A DNA stretch of 64,000 bases from Hahella sp. CCB-MM4 (GTDB taxonomy: Bacteria; Pseudomonadota; Gammaproteobacteria; Pseudomonadales; Oleiphilaceae), in the NCBI RefSeq assembly GCF_002260525.1, contig NZ_MRYI01000020.1, positions 62,001 through 126,000 of the forward strand, written 5' to 3'. The translations under genes and the position numbers were made by a program. Positions 53,857 to 63,394 of the stretch are shown piece after piece. Within the stretch, counting starts at the first letter, position 1. Each line of letters begins with the position of its first letter. The notes beneath the pieces are model-generated. The model was not told where the DNA came from. It worked only from the letters and a program-made list of their open reading frames with translations, and did not search any database.

Positions 53857-55128
53857 CTAATCCTGCCTTACCTTATCGTCCGGCAACTGAAACAGGTCTC
53901 TCAACCAGCCTGTTACCTCAAGACGCCCTTCGGCAGAAGCACGTCGCACCTGCACGGTAGGGTGATGAATCAGCTTATTGGTCAAACCATGAGCCAGAAG
54001 TCTCAGTACCGCTTCCGGGTCATCGCCTTTTTCCAGACGCTTCAGAGCTTTGGTCAACTCTACATCACGCAGCCCTTCGGCCTGATCCCGAAACGTTTTC
54101 AATATTGATACGGAATCCAGAGCCCGCAGATGATACATGAAATCCGCAGCGCCTGCTGCAATCAGATGCTCAGCCTCTTCCGCAGCCCCTTCACGGGATT
54201 TCATGTTGTCGTCGATAACCTGACGCAGGTCGTCAACGGTATATAGATAGACATCTGCCAATTCATCTACTTCCTGCTCGATGTCACGGGGAACTGCAAT
54301 ATCCAGCATAAACATCGGACGATGCTTACGTTTTTTCAACGCTCTTTCAACAGCACCTTTTCCAAGAATCGGCAAAGGGCTGGCTGTTGAAGCGATCACG
54401 ATATCCGCCCGCTCCAGATAGGTGGGTATATCAGATAGACCGATGGCACTGCCATGGAACATGTCCGCCACATCCCGGGCTCTTGATAATGTGCGGTTCG
54501 CCACGATAATCGATTTAACCCCCGCCTGGTGCAGATGTCGGGCCACCAACTCAATGGTTTCCCCTGCGCCGATCAGCAAAGCGGTATTGGAAGACATATC
54601 AGCAAAAATATGCGACGCCATACTAACGGCAGCAAATGCCACGGATACGGGATTCTCTCCAATAGCCGTCTCAGTGCGGACCCGCTTGGCAACAGAAAAA
54701 GTATGCTGAAAGAGTCTGTCCAACGGACCGCCAAGGGTCCCAAGATTGCGGGCTGTGGCATGTGCGTCTTTTAACTGCCCCAGGATCTGAGGCTCGCCCA
54801 ATACCAGAGAATCCAGGCCACTGGCCACCCGCATCATATGCCTGGCAGCTTCTTCGTCTTCGTGTACATAGACACAACGTTTAAGATCAGACAGGCTGAC
54901 TCGATGGTATTCACTCAACCATTCGAGCAGGCAGTCTACGCCGGCACTTCCCAGGGAGCTGTATATCTCGGTCCGATTGCAAGTGGATACAACGGCCAAC
55001 TCCTCCACTCCGGGACGAGCAGCGGCCAAAGGAAGGGCTTCCTGAAGCTGCTCAGGGCCAAAGGCAACCTTCTCCCGTATCGCCACGGGAGCGGTTTTAT
55101 GATTTATTCCCAGCACAAACAAGGACAT
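53857..55128 (-). CDS. hemA: Glutamyl-tRNA reductase
   Basis: 423 residues; reduces glutamyl-tRNA to glutamate-1-semialdehyde with NADPH, the first committed step of haem synthesis. The catalytic Cys50 lies in [25 protein letters not shown] and the NADPH domain [14 protein letters not shown] are typical, with a C-terminal dimerisation helix region. hemA-prfA-prmC on one strand is a conserved operon; the 150-base gap to prfA holds no gene. It is divergent from the TPR lipoprotein gene. Confidence 0.96.
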   Translation of the reverse strand: MSLFVLGINHKTAPVAIREKVAFGPEQLQEALPLAAARPGVEELAVVSTCNRTEIYSSLGSAGVDCLLEWLSEYHRVSLSDLKRCVYVHEDEEAARHMMRVASGLDSLVLGEPQILGQLKDAHATARNLGTLGGPLDRLFQHTFSVAKRVRTETAIGENPVSVAFAAVSMASHIFADMSSNTALLIGAGETIELVARHLHQAGVKSIIVANRTLSRARDVADMFHGSAIGLSDIPTYLERADIVIASTASPLPILGKGAVERALKKRKHRPMFMLDIAVPRDIEQEVDELADVYLYTVDDLRQVIDDNMKSREGAAEEAEHLIAAGAADFMYHLRALDSVSILKTFRDQAEGLRDVELTKALKRLEKGDDPEAVLRLLAHGLTNKLIHHPTVQVRRASAEGRLEVTGWLRDLFQLPDDKVRQD

Positions 55129-55231
55129 TCGGTATATCTGGCCCCGACAATATCAGAGAATGCATTCACAGTTTCGGGCATCTTACAGCCACCATCGAAC
55201 AACAGCCAGATACCTCTTTAAGATGCCGACC

Positions 55232-55259
55232 ATTTTACCCGGGTATTTTTTTCACACAA
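55232..55259 (-). promoter_or_regulatory. Predicted hemA promoter
   Basis: On the minus strand TTGTGT (55259-55254) and TAAAAT (55237-55232) are 16 bp apart, about 100 bases before the hemA start. The 307-base divergent gap (55129-55435) holds nothing else I can support beyond a weak TTGACC/GCATAA pair toward the TPR gene. Confidence 0.5.
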
Positions 55260-55435
55260 CTTTAATCCAGTATAGATCAACGAAAACTTGACCTGAATCG
55301 GGTTGATCCAGGCATAAAACGTCTACCTGCGTTACGTGTCCGTAATGCAAAGCTGAACGGTTTGGCTATGCTAACCGGATGGACTGTGGTAGTTTTTTTC
55401 AAATTCAGGATCTTTGGGCTGTGACACAACTATTT

Positions 55436-57232
55436 ATGAGCTTTAGACTTTCTCCTTCCCTGTTGCTTGGGAGCGCGTTGAGTATCGGCGTATTACTCCA
55501 AAGCGGCTGCAGTACACTTTCGGCGGGTCATGATAAAAACGCTCAGATGCTCGACCCGATAACACAACGTCAGATTCCCGTCATCAACCAGATGACAGAG
55601 GATGAATTTGGCCCATCGCCTGACGAAATATCTCCACACCCCAGCCAGTTCAGCAAAGATGTTCTTTATGACCTGCTGGTTGCCGAACTTTCAGGACAAA
55701 GGGGTGCACTAGATACGCTGGTAGATAACTATGTGGCGACCGCTTTCAGAACCCGGGATACCGGCGTCATCAAGAGAGCTATAAATGCCGCGCAGTACGC
55801 CAAAAATGAAGAAGCGTTGACCGAATTGACCCAGCTCTGGACCGAAGAAGAGCCGGAAAATGTCGATGCTCATCAGTTGGCAGCATTCCAGCTCATCAAG
55901 AAAAAAGACTTTGAAAACGCACTATTCCATATGGAAAAAGTGCTGGACCTGGAAGGCCCCACCACATTTGACCGGTTAGCTCTACATGCCAAAAATCTGG
56001 GGGATGAAGACAAAGCCGAACTGCTCAGGCTCTACTTTATTATTCTGGAACGTCATCCCGACAATGGAGAACTCCTATACGGCTATGCCGTTCTACAAGA
56101 GCTCAACGGACAGTATGAAGAAGCTCTGGCTTCCACGAACCGGCTGCTTGAGCAGGAAGCTGAAAATCCTGCCGTCATTTCCTTACGCTCCCGCTTACTG
56201 AAGGAAGTTGAAGGAATAGATGCCGCCCTGGCCTATTTAAAGAAAGAAACCAAACGCCTGCCAGATGAAATGCAGCTGGGTACCCTCTACGCCCGGACCC
56301 TCATCGAGGCCAAGGATTTTGAAAAGGCCGAGATCATATATAAAGATCTGATGGAGCGTTTTCCTGATGCACCTCACCTACGACTGTCCTATGGTCTTGT
56401 GGCGCTGGAAAACAACAAGCTTGAGTTAGCAAAACAACAGCTTGAACAGTTAATCAGCGAAGGGCAGCACCTCAACGAAGCGCACTTTTATCTTGGACGC
56501 ATCGCTGACCAAGAGGAACATACAGACGAGGCCATCGGCCATTACCAGCAGGTGACAAGAGGCGGCCATTATTTTAATGCCCTGGCACGCTCTGCATTTC
56601 TTTTGATCCAGTCCGGACGCCCTGATGAAGCTGCCGTTGCCTTTAGTGGCGCCAGACAGAATATGTCGGCACAGGCCAACCAAATCTGGGAGCTGGAAAT
56701 CAATCTGATGGTGGAATTGAAGAATTTCGCCAGGGCGCTTGAGCTGGCGGATCTAGCGCTGGAGGAGTATCCCGAAGACGTACAGCTGCGCTATGCCAGG
56801 GCCATGATCCGGGATAACCAGAACATGCTGCCAGGTATGGAAGAGGATCTACGCTACATTCTCTCAGAAGATCCGGAGAACTCTGTGGCGCTTAATGCTC
56901 TGGGCTACACTCTGGCGGACAAAACCGATCGTCATCTCGAAGCCTTTGAACTCATATCCAAGGCCCTTCAGCTTGACCCGGAGAATCCCGCGATCCTCGA
57001 CAGTATGGGCTGGGTTCAATTCCGCCTGGGCAATCCCGAGGAAGCATTGGATTATTTGCAAAAAGCCTATTCCCGCTTTCCGGATCCTGAAGTGGCAGCC
57101 CATCTGGGAGAAGTACTCTGGACCCTGGATCGCCACGAAGATGCCAAGCTGATCTGGCGTGAAGCCAAGGAGGCACAGCCCGACCACCCACTGCTAAATG
57201 CTACACTAGACCGTCTTAACATTGAGCTTTAG
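55436..57232 (+). CDS. TPR-repeat outer-membrane lipoprotein
   Basis: 598 residues. A lipoprotein signal ends in the lipobox LLQSGC with Cys25. The rest is built of tetratricopeptide-like helix pairs from about 70 to the end (for example NPAILDSMGWVQFRLGNPEEALDYLQKAYSRFP). A lipoprotein or exported TPR protein directly before lolB is a common arrangement in Pseudomonas-like genomes; its molecular role is not settled, though protein-protein scaffolding in the periplasm is likely. The start is uncertain: ATG 55436 was chosen, GTG 55421 also possible, and neither has a strong Shine-Dalgarno. Confidence 0.83.
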   Translation: MSFRLSPSLLLGSALSIGVLLQSGCSTLSAGHDKNAQMLDPITQRQIPVINQMTEDEFGPSPDEISPHPSQFSKDVLYDLLVAELSGQRGALDTLVDNYVATAFRTRDTGVIKRAINAAQYAKNEEALTELTQLWTEEEPENVDAHQLAAFQLIKKKDFENALFHMEKVLDLEGPTTFDRLALHAKNLGDEDKAELLRLYFIILERHPDNGELLYGYAVLQELNGQYEEALASTNRLLEQEAENPAVISLRSRLLKEVEGIDAALAYLKKETKRLPDEMQLGTLYARTLIEAKDFEKAEIIYKDLMERFPDAPHLRLSYGLVALENNKLELAKQQLEQLISEGQHLNEAHFYLGRIADQEEHTDEAIGHYQQVTRGGHYFNALARSAFLLIQSGRPDEAAVAFSGARQNMSAQANQIWELEINLMVELKNFARALELADLALEEYPEDVQLRYARAMIRDNQNMLPGMEEDLRYILSEDPENSVALNALGYTLADKTDRHLEAFELISKALQLDPENPAILDSMGWVQFRLGNPEEALDYLQKAYSRFPDPEVAAHLGEVLWTLDRHEDAKLIWREAKEAQPDHPLLNATLDRLNIEL

Positions 57233-57269
57233 CCGTTCGGAAAATTAATATTTAAGCGCCCTGGTATTC

Positions 57270-57911
57270 ATGTTCGCAAATAATCTGGCATCCCAAACCA
57301 AAGGGAACCCTTTGGTATTTCTGGCTTTAATCGTATTTTCATTCTGGCTGACCGGGTGTGAAACCACTCCCAAACGCCAGACCAGCAGCCAGACGCCAGC
57401 AGATTGGCAGGAACGCAGGCAGCAACTGACGGATTTCAACCACTGGAATCTGCAGGGAAAACTAGCCGTCAGGCAAGGCGACCGTAGCGACAGTCTTGTC
57501 ATCAATCAATGGACCCAAATAGAGTCCCAGTTCAATATCCACGTATCCTCTGCCCTGCTCGGCCTGGGGGCAACTCAGATCGAAGGGAATCCGAACTACA
57601 TCGGCTTGCTACAACCCGATGAGGCTCCTCTTTATTCAGACTCCCCTGAACAACTATTACAGGAAACGCTCGGCTGGAGCTTGCCACTGCAATCTCTTGC
57701 CTATTGGATCAAAGGCATTCCTTCCCCAGAACATCCGGCAGAAATGCAGTTCGACTCACAGGGACAGCCTTATATTCTGAGCCAATCAGACTGGCAAATT
57801 GAATTTGACCGCTTTCTTCCCTTCGGTGCACTTCTGCTTCCCCATAAAATCACCCTGACAAAAGGGGATATCCGTCTAAAGGTTGTCGTCACTCAATGGA
57901 CAGCAATATAG
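57270..57911 (+). CDS. lolB: Outer-membrane lipoprotein receptor LolB
   Basis: 213 residues; receives lipoproteins from LolA and inserts them in the outer membrane, and is itself a lipoprotein. The signal ends in the lipobox LTGC (Cys30). The mature domain has the LolB pattern: FNHWNLQGKLAVRQGDRSDSLVINW-like strand, LLGLGATQIEG and LPLQSLAYWIKGIPSP. It starts 37 bases after the TPR gene and precedes ispE by 142 bases, the conserved lolB-ispE-prs order. Confidence 0.93.
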   Translation: MFANNLASQTKGNPLVFLALIVFSFWLTGCETTPKRQTSSQTPADWQERRQQLTDFNHWNLQGKLAVRQGDRSDSLVINQWTQIESQFNIHVSSALLGLGATQIEGNPNYIGLLQPDEAPLYSDSPEQLLQETLGWSLPLQSLAYWIKGIPSPEHPAEMQFDSQGQPYILSQSDWQIEFDRFLPFGALLLPHKITLTKGDIRLKVVVTQWTAI

Positions 57912-58053
57912 CAAGAGCACTCGATAACAAGAGCGCTTTGCAGCAATCTGTTAAGGATTGAATTCTTTTGTGGATTGAATCTCTTGTGGAATGAACAACG
58001 GGCACCGGTATACTTACTCCCTCTATTAATATGATCAGCCCCCAAGAACAACC

Positions 58054-58935
58054 ATGTCTCAGATAACGTTGCTGTCTCCGGCCAAACTCAATCTTTTTCT
58101 ACACATTAATTTTAGAAGACCTGATGGATACCATGAGCTGCAAACGCTTTTTCAGCTTTTGGATTATGGCGATCTTCTGACATTTAACCTCACAGATAGC
58201 AGTGACATATCGATCACGCCTGAAGTTAAAGGCGTGTCATTGGAAGACAACCTCATATATAAAGCAGCGACAAAATTAAGAGAACAGGCTGAAGCAGATG
58301 GCAAGACCTTCAGCAAGCCAGGCATAGAGATCTTCATAGGTAAAAAACTGCCGATGGGCGGAGGGCTTGGTGGCGGGAGCTCTAATGCCGCAACGACGCT
58401 TATTGCCCTCAATCATCTCTGGAAACTCAACTACTCTCTCGATCAACTTGCGACTACAGGCTTACAACTGGGCGCTGATGTTCCGGTGTTTGTCCATGGA
58501 AACAGCGCCTATGCCGAAGGCGTAGGAGAGCATTTAACGCCCGTTGAGCTACCTGAAATATGGTATCTGGTCCTTCACCCGGGAGTACATGTTTCAACAG
58601 CAAATGTTTTTTCTCATAAACAGTTGACAAGAGACACACCAAAAAGCAAAATAGCGCCCGCTCTTGAGGGAGATCTCAGAAACATCGCAAATTACTGCGA
58701 TCTGATGTCGAATGACTGTCAGTCAATCGTATGTCAGCTTTACCCTGAGATCCGCCAGGCGATTGATTGGCTAAGTCAGTTTTCGCCAGCTAAATTAACC
58801 GGTACAGGTGCCTGCATTTTTGCAAGCTTCTCCGACAAACAGCGAGCGGATAATGTACTCTCCCAACTGCCGACAAATTATCAAGGCTTTGTCGCCAAGG
58901 GTATTAACAAATCACCTGCCTTTGAAAGGTTGTAA
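58054..58935 (+). CDS. ispE: 4-diphosphocytidyl-2-C-methyl-D-erythritol kinase
   Basis: 293 residues; ATP-dependent phosphorylation in the MEP isoprenoid pathway. It is a GHMP kinase: SPAKLNLFLHINFRRPDGYHEL with Lys11, the glycine-rich ATP loop PMGGGLGGGSSNAA (100-113), QLGADVPVF with the catalytic Asp, and the C-terminal LTGTGACIFASF. It sits between lolB and tRNA-Gln/prs, as in related genomes. Confidence 0.96.
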   Translation: MSQITLLSPAKLNLFLHINFRRPDGYHELQTLFQLLDYGDLLTFNLTDSSDISITPEVKGVSLEDNLIYKAATKLREQAEADGKTFSKPGIEIFIGKKLPMGGGLGGGSSNAATTLIALNHLWKLNYSLDQLATTGLQLGADVPVFVHGNSAYAEGVGEHLTPVELPEIWYLVLHPGVHVSTANVFSHKQLTRDTPKSKIAPALEGDLRNIANYCDLMSNDCQSIVCQLYPEIRQAIDWLSQFSPAKLTGTGACIFASFSDKQRADNVLSQLPTNYQGFVAKGINKSPAFERL

Positions 58936-58989
58936 AAATCTTTCGGCAGCGGTAACCACGCTAAGAAGTTACCAGCATAAATATGTTAC

Positions 58990-59064
58990 TGGGGTGTCGC
59001 CAAGCGGTAAGGCAACGGGTTTTGATCCCGTCATGCGCAGGTTCGAATCCTGCCACCCCAGCCA
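58990..59064 (+). tRNA. tRNA-Gln (anticodon TTG)
   Basis: A full cloverleaf: acceptor TGGGGTG with CACCCCA, D arm with GCCAAGCGGTAAGGC, anticodon loop TTTTGAT carrying TTG, T arm GCAGGTTCGAATCCTGC, discriminator G and an encoded CCA. It lies between ispE and prs. Confidence 0.96.
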
Positions 59065-59121
59065 ATCTCTTCTCAAAATCCATAATAGCTATCCGTTCCG
59101 AACCATAAGAAGGTATGTGCC

Positions 59122-60066
59122 GTGTCTAAACTGATGGTTTTCAGCGGTCGGGCCAATCCCGAACTCGCACAGAAAGTTGCCGATACTCTTCATATTCCAC
59201 TGGGTGATGCCACCGTCAGCCGCTTTAGCGACGGCGAGGTTAACGTGGAGATCAATGAAAACGTTCGTGGACGGGACGTCTTTATTATCCAGCCGACCTG
59301 CCAGCCTACTAACGACAACCTGATGGAACTGGTTGTTATGGCAGACGCCCTGCGCCGAGCTTCAGCCGGACGCATTACCGCGGTTATCCCCTATTTCGGA
59401 TACGCCAGACAAGACCGTCGTCCACGATCTTCGCGGGTACCAATTAGCGCTAAAGTCGTTGCTGACATTCTTACCGTTGTTGGTATTAATCGGGTTCTGA
59501 CAGTGGACCTGCATGCCGATCAGATCCAGGGCTTTTTCCATATTCCTGTGGACAACGCCTATGCGACAACCGTAATGCTGGATGATATCGAGCGCAAGAA
59601 CTTCGAAAATTTCGTTGTGGTCTCTCCTGATGTTGGCGGCGTTGTACGTGCCCGCGCATTCGCCAAGAGACTGGACGATGCGGACTTGGCCATCATCGAT
59701 AAGCGCCGCCCGCAGGCCAATGTCGCCCAGGTCATGCATATTATCGGTGACGTGCAGGATAAAGTGTGCATTCTGGTTGACGACATCGTGGACACTGCCG
59801 GCACACTATGCAAGGCCGCTGCAGCGCTGAAGGAGCATGGAGCGAGCAAGGTTATCGCTTACATTACCCATCCAGTACTTTCAGGCCCGGCTATTGATAA
59901 CATCAACGGCTCTGAAATGGATGAATTAGTTGTCACCGACACCATTCCTTTGAGTGACAATGCGAAGAATTGTGCTAAAATTCGCCAGCTTTCTTTGGCA
60001 GGCTTGCTGGCAGAATCGATTCGTCGTGTTTGCAACGAAGAATCCATCAGTGCAATGTTCAGCTGA
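59122..60066 (+). CDS. prs: Ribose-phosphate pyrophosphokinase
   Basis: 314 residues; makes PRPP from ribose-5-phosphate and ATP for nucleotide, histidine and tryptophan synthesis. It has the metal-binding stretch [11 protein letters not shown] and the PRPP loop [11 protein letters not shown], with [15 protein letters not shown] at the N-terminus. The start is GTG 59122, with AAGAAGG eight bases upstream. It follows tRNA-Gln and precedes rplY, with a hairpin between. Confidence 0.97.
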   Translation: MSKLMVFSGRANPELAQKVADTLHIPLGDATVSRFSDGEVNVEINENVRGRDVFIIQPTCQPTNDNLMELVVMADALRRASAGRITAVIPYFGYARQDRRPRSSRVPISAKVVADILTVVGINRVLTVDLHADQIQGFFHIPVDNAYATTVMLDDIERKNFENFVVVSPDVGGVVRARAFAKRLDDADLAIIDKRRPQANVAQVMHIIGDVQDKVCILVDDIVDTAGTLCKAAAALKEHGASKVIAYITHPVLSGPAIDNINGSEMDELVVTDTIPLSDNAKNCAKIRQLSLAGLLAESIRRVCNEESISAMFS

Positions 60067-60088
60067 GAAAGAGCATAAATGCTTTCCG

Positions 60089-60120
60089 ATAAGGCTTCCG
60101 TATGGAAGCTTTATCATTTT
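60089..60120 (+). terminator. Terminator or attenuator between prs and rplY
   Basis: An 11-bp stem with one G-U pair (ATAAGGCTTCC/GGAAGCTTTAT) and loop GTAT, followed by CATTTTAAA, 23 bases after the prs stop. It may reduce read-through into rplY. Confidence 0.65.
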
Positions 60121-60196
60121 AAACCCGATGAAAATCGGATAATTGCTGTCGGATCTGGTCGCGGGTTCGATTAGCTTTAAACTGAGGAAATTGAAA

Positions 60197-60829
60197 ATGA
60201 CTACTGATTTTACTTTGGTCGCCGAGAAGCGTGACGCAGAGGGGAAAGGTGCGAGCCGCCGCCTCCGTCGTGTAGAAGGCAAAGTGCCTGCAATCATTTA
60301 TGGCGGCCAGGCTGAACCTGCTGCTATTTCCGTAATGCACAAAGACTTGGCTCACGCTCTCGAAAACGAAGCTTTCTATTCTCACATCCTGACTCTGAAA
60401 CTGGATGGTGCAGATGAATCCGTTATCCTGAAAGACCTGCAGCGTCACCCATACAAGCCTGTGATTCTTCATGCTGACTTCCAGCGCGTAAGCAAAGACC
60501 AGAAGCTGCACGTGCATGTGCCTCTGCACTTCACTAACGAAGACAAGTGCGCCGGCGTACGTCAGGGCGGTGGTTTGATTTCTCACCAGCTGTCAGAAGT
60601 TGAAGTTGTATGTCTGCCCGCTAATCTGCCAGAATTCCTGGAAGTTGACATGACTGACGTTGCGATCGACCAGATCGTTCACCTGTCAGACCTGAAACTG
60701 CCAAAAGGTGTCGAACTGGCTGAATTGAACAAAGGTGCTGACCACGACCTGCCAGTAGTAGCTGTACACAAAGCAAAAGGCTCCAAATCAGATGAATCTG
60801 AGGAAGAGTCTGAAGGTGGCGAAGAATAA
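60197..60829 (+). CDS. rplY: 50S ribosomal protein L25, long CTC form
   Basis: 210 residues; binds 5S rRNA. The N-terminal L25 domain (DFTLVAEKRDAEGKGASRRLRRVEGKVPAIIYGG) is followed by the C-terminal CTC/TL5 domain (VHVPLHFTNEDKCAGVRQGG, EVVCLPANLPEFLEVD) and an acidic tail. It is longer than the 94-residue E. coli form, as is usual in Pseudomonas relatives. ATG 60197 with GAGG upstream is chosen over a longer frame. pth begins seven bases after the stop. Confidence 0.95.
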   Translation: MTTDFTLVAEKRDAEGKGASRRLRRVEGKVPAIIYGGQAEPAAISVMHKDLAHALENEAFYSHILTLKLDGADESVILKDLQRHPYKPVILHADFQRVSKDQKLHVHVPLHFTNEDKCAGVRQGGGLISHQLSEVEVVCLPANLPEFLEVDMTDVAIDQIVHLSDLKLPKGVELAELNKGADHDLPVVAVHKAKGSKSDESEEESEGGEE

Positions 60830-60835
60830 GGCGTC

Positions 60836-61423
60836 ATGTCGACACCTGTTCGAGCTATCGTGGGGCTGGGTAATCCCGGCCCCGACTACGCCTTGACCCG
60901 CCATAATGCCGGAGCTCTCTGGGTTCAATATCTGGCGGAAAAGTATGGTCAGCCGCTACGCCAGGAAAAACGCTTCCACGGCTGGTATACCAAACTTCCC
61001 TTACCCAAAGGCGATCTACATTTATTATTCCCTTCCACATTCATGAATCGCAGTGGCCAGGCAGTGATTGCCTTGAGCCAGTTTTTCAAAATTGATCCGG
61101 AAAATATTCTTGTCGCTTACGATGAGCTTGACCTGAATCCTGGAACTCTTCGCCTGAAAATGGGTGGAGGCCATGGTGGCCACAACGGCATCAAGGACAT
61201 CATTCGGGTGTACGGCGGTAATCGAGACTTTCCCCGCTTGCGCTTTGGAATCGGTCACCCAGGTGATAAATCGAAAGTAGTTAATTATGTGCTCGGGCGC
61301 CTCGGATCAGACGATATGAATCTACTGGAAGACTCCTTTCGCGATCTTGATGGTTACCTTGGCAATATCATGTCTGGCGACTGGTCTACTGCGATGAACC
61401 ATCTACATCGGACCGAAAAATAG
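60836..61423 (+). CDS. pth: Peptidyl-tRNA hydrolase
   Basis: 195 residues; frees tRNA from dropped-off peptidyl-tRNA. The signature IVGLGNPGPDYALTRHNAG contains catalytic His23; FMNRSGQAV, YDELDLNPGTLRLKMGGGHGGHNG and FPRLRFGIGHP are typical. It follows rplY by six bases and precedes ychF, a conserved prs-rplY-pth-ychF set. Confidence 0.97.
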   Translation: MSTPVRAIVGLGNPGPDYALTRHNAGALWVQYLAEKYGQPLRQEKRFHGWYTKLPLPKGDLHLLFPSTFMNRSGQAVIALSQFFKIDPENILVAYDELDLNPGTLRLKMGGGHGGHNGIKDIIRVYGGNRDFPRLRFGIGHPGDKSKVVNYVLGRLGSDDMNLLEDSFRDLDGYLGNIMSGDWSTAMNHLHRTEK

Positions 61424-61584
61424 CCTCACAGGCGAAGCATCACTTCTTTTTTCCTTTATGTCTGGCGACAGGCAGCTTTCAGGCATGGTCCTAACGGGTC
61501 TAACCACGTATAATTCTCGCCCAATTTTCCAGGAGTCAGCAGACTCCGATGCAACACGATTCGAACCACATTTGAGGACACACC

Positions 61585-62676
61585 ATGGGATTTAATTGCG
61601 GCATTGTTGGCCTACCTAACGTAGGGAAGTCCACCCTGTTCAATGCACTGACCAAAGCCGGTATCGATGCTGAGAACTTCCCTTTCTGTACCATCGAACC
61701 CAACTCTGGCGTCGTTCCCATGCCCGATCCTCGACTCAATGCTCTGGCCGAGATTGTAAAACCTGAAAGAGTCATCCCTACTACCATGGAGTTTGTGGAT
61801 ATCGCAGGTCTGGTCGCCGGCGCCTCCAAAGGAGAAGGGCTGGGTAACCAGTTTCTTGGCAATATTCGTCAGACTGATGCAATTGCCCATGTAGTGAGAT
61901 GCTTTCAGGATGACAATGTCATCCATGTAGCCAATCAGATTGACCCTGCTGCCGATATCGAAGTTATTAATACAGAACTTGCCCTGGCGGACCTTGATAC
62001 AGTGGAGAAAGCGATCAAGCGGGTCGGCCGCAATGCCAAAGGCGGAGACAAAGACGCAAAATTTCAGCTGGCCGTTATGGAAAAAGTTCTTCCGCACCTC
62101 AATGAGGCCAAACCGGTAAGATCTTTGAACCTTCCCAAGGAAGAACTTCTAGCCATTCGCGAACTATGTCTATTAACCCTTAAACCAACCATGTACATCG
62201 CTAACGTGTCTGAAGATGGCTTCGAGAACAATCCATACCTGGACATTGTTAGTAAGATTGCAGAAGCAGAAGGCGCCATCGTTGTTCCTATCTGCAACAA
62301 ACTGGAATCAGAGATTGCTGAACTTGAAGATGACGAAAAAGCCGAATTTCTTGCTGATCTAGGCATGGAAGAACCTGGACTTGACCGGGTAATCCGCGCG
62401 GGATACAGCCTCCTGGGCCTTCAGACTTACTTTACGGCCGGTGTAAAAGAAGTACGCGCCTGGACTACCAAGGTTGGAGCAACCGCTCCTCAGTCTGCCG
62501 GAGTGATCCATACAGACTTCGAGCGCGGCTTTATCCGTGCAGAAGTGATCAGTTATGAAGATTTCATTCAATTTAAAGGGGAACAAGGTGCCAAAGAAGC
62601 AGGAAAATGGCGCCTGGAAGGGAAGGAATACATTGTTCAGGATGGCGATGTCATCCACTTCCGCTTTAACGTGTAA
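61585..62676 (+). CDS. ychF: Redox-regulated ATPase YchF (Obg family)
   Basis: 363 residues; ribosome-binding ATPase. The P-loop is GLPNVGKST (9-17), with [22 protein letters not shown], and the ATP-type NKLE motif in CNKLESE in place of NKxD. A C-terminal TGS domain ends [19 protein letters not shown]. It follows pth by 161 bases and is followed by tRNA-Met. Confidence 0.97.
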   Translation: MGFNCGIVGLPNVGKSTLFNALTKAGIDAENFPFCTIEPNSGVVPMPDPRLNALAEIVKPERVIPTTMEFVDIAGLVAGASKGEGLGNQFLGNIRQTDAIAHVVRCFQDDNVIHVANQIDPAADIEVINTELALADLDTVEKAIKRVGRNAKGGDKDAKFQLAVMEKVLPHLNEAKPVRSLNLPKEELLAIRELCLLTLKPTMYIANVSEDGFENNPYLDIVSKIAEAEGAIVVPICNKLESEIAELEDDEKAEFLADLGMEEPGLDRVIRAGYSLLGLQTYFTAGVKEVRAWTTKVGATAPQSAGVIHTDFERGFIRAEVISYEDFIQFKGEQGAKEAGKWRLEGKEYIVQDGDVIHFRFNV

Positions 62677-62704
62677 CCGATTGCATAAAAGGCTATTGCC
62701 AGGG

Positions 62705-62733
62705 TTGACATCCCCCCAAAAAAACCTGAGAAT
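62705..62733 (+). promoter_or_regulatory. Predicted promoter of tRNA-Met
   Basis: TTGACA (62705-62710) and GAGAAT (62728-62733) are 17 bp apart. A GC-rich discriminator (CGCGCC) follows, typical of stable-RNA promoters under stringent control. The tRNA begins 19 bases beyond. Confidence 0.6.
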
Positions 62734-62752
62734 ACGCGCCTCAATTTGCAGT

Positions 62753-62829
62753 GGCTAGGTAGCTCAGTTGGTTAGAGCACAGCACTCATAATGCTGGGGT
62801 CGGCGGTTCGAATCCGCCCCTAGCTACCA
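62753..62829 (+). tRNA. tRNA-Met (elongator, anticodon CAT)
   Basis: Acceptor GGCTAGG pairs with CCTAGCT (first pair G-U), D arm GCTCAGTTGGTTAGAGC, anticodon loop CTCATAA with CAT, T arm GGCGGTTCGAATCCGCC, discriminator A and encoded CCA. Its wording is close to the E. coli elongator tRNA-Met, with G1-U72 as a noted change. A tRNA-Ile2 (k2CAU) identity is less likely from the sequence. A repeat array made from its own 3' end follows. Confidence 0.93.
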
Positions 62830-63198
62830 CTCAAATTTCGAAAAGCCTGCTAATTTAGCGGGCTTTTTTTATGGCCGACCCTTTATATTTTAGCCGGGGT
62901 CGACGCAGGTGGCCTGCCCGTTCGAATCCGCCCCTAGCTACCACTCAAATTTCGAAAAGCCTGCTAATTTAGCGGGCTTTTTTTATGGCCGACCCTTTAT
63001 ATTTTAGCCGGGGTCGACGCAGGTGGCCTGCCCGTTCGAACCCGCCCCTAGCTACCACTCAAATTTCGAAAAGCCTGCTAATTTAGCAGGCTTTTTTATG
63101 GCCGACCCTTTATGTTTTAGCTGGGGTCGACGCAGGTAGCCTGCCCGCCTAGGCGGCCCCATCCGAATCCGCCCGCGGCCATCTTGGTCTAGCTATCA
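62830..63198 (+). repeat. Tandem array of tRNA-Met 3' end plus terminator, 114-bp period
   Basis: Three units follow the tRNA: 62830-62943 and 62944-63057 (114 bp each, one difference), and 63058-63198 (diverged and longer by 27 bases); a fourth start is seen at 63199. Each unit holds a terminator-like hairpin, a spacer, a GGGGTCGACGCAGG segment that resembles the tRNA variable region with a GCAGG/CCTGC insert, and a copy of the last 24 bases of the tRNA including CCA. The array fills most of the 565-base gap before the next gene. Confidence 0.93.
62842..62870 (+). terminator. tRNA-Met terminator, copy 1 of 3
   Basis: An 11-bp stem AAAGCCTGCTA/TAGCGGGCTTT with loop ATT and seven T in the full run. 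Further copies lie at 62956-62984 and 63070-63097; the third has a perfect stem (A in place of G) and one T fewer. Confidence 0.9.
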
Positions 63199-63394
63199 CT
63201 CAAATCTCGAAAAGCCCAATCACCCAATCCTGAACCCTATTCCGCTATTCCCGCCTTAAATTCCAGTTTTTTGAATAGACAGCCTCATAAAAAAATGAAA
63301 CATTCTCTTCTTTAAAACAGCTTTAAGTTTTCTCGCTCTACACTTAATCAGAATTGTTATAGCTTAACTTAGAATAATCGGCTGGATAAGTTGC

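Noticed and set aside
62830-63200. CRISPR array
   Set aside because: The repeated unit is 114 bp with no unique spacers, contains tRNA sequence and terminators, and no cas gene is present.
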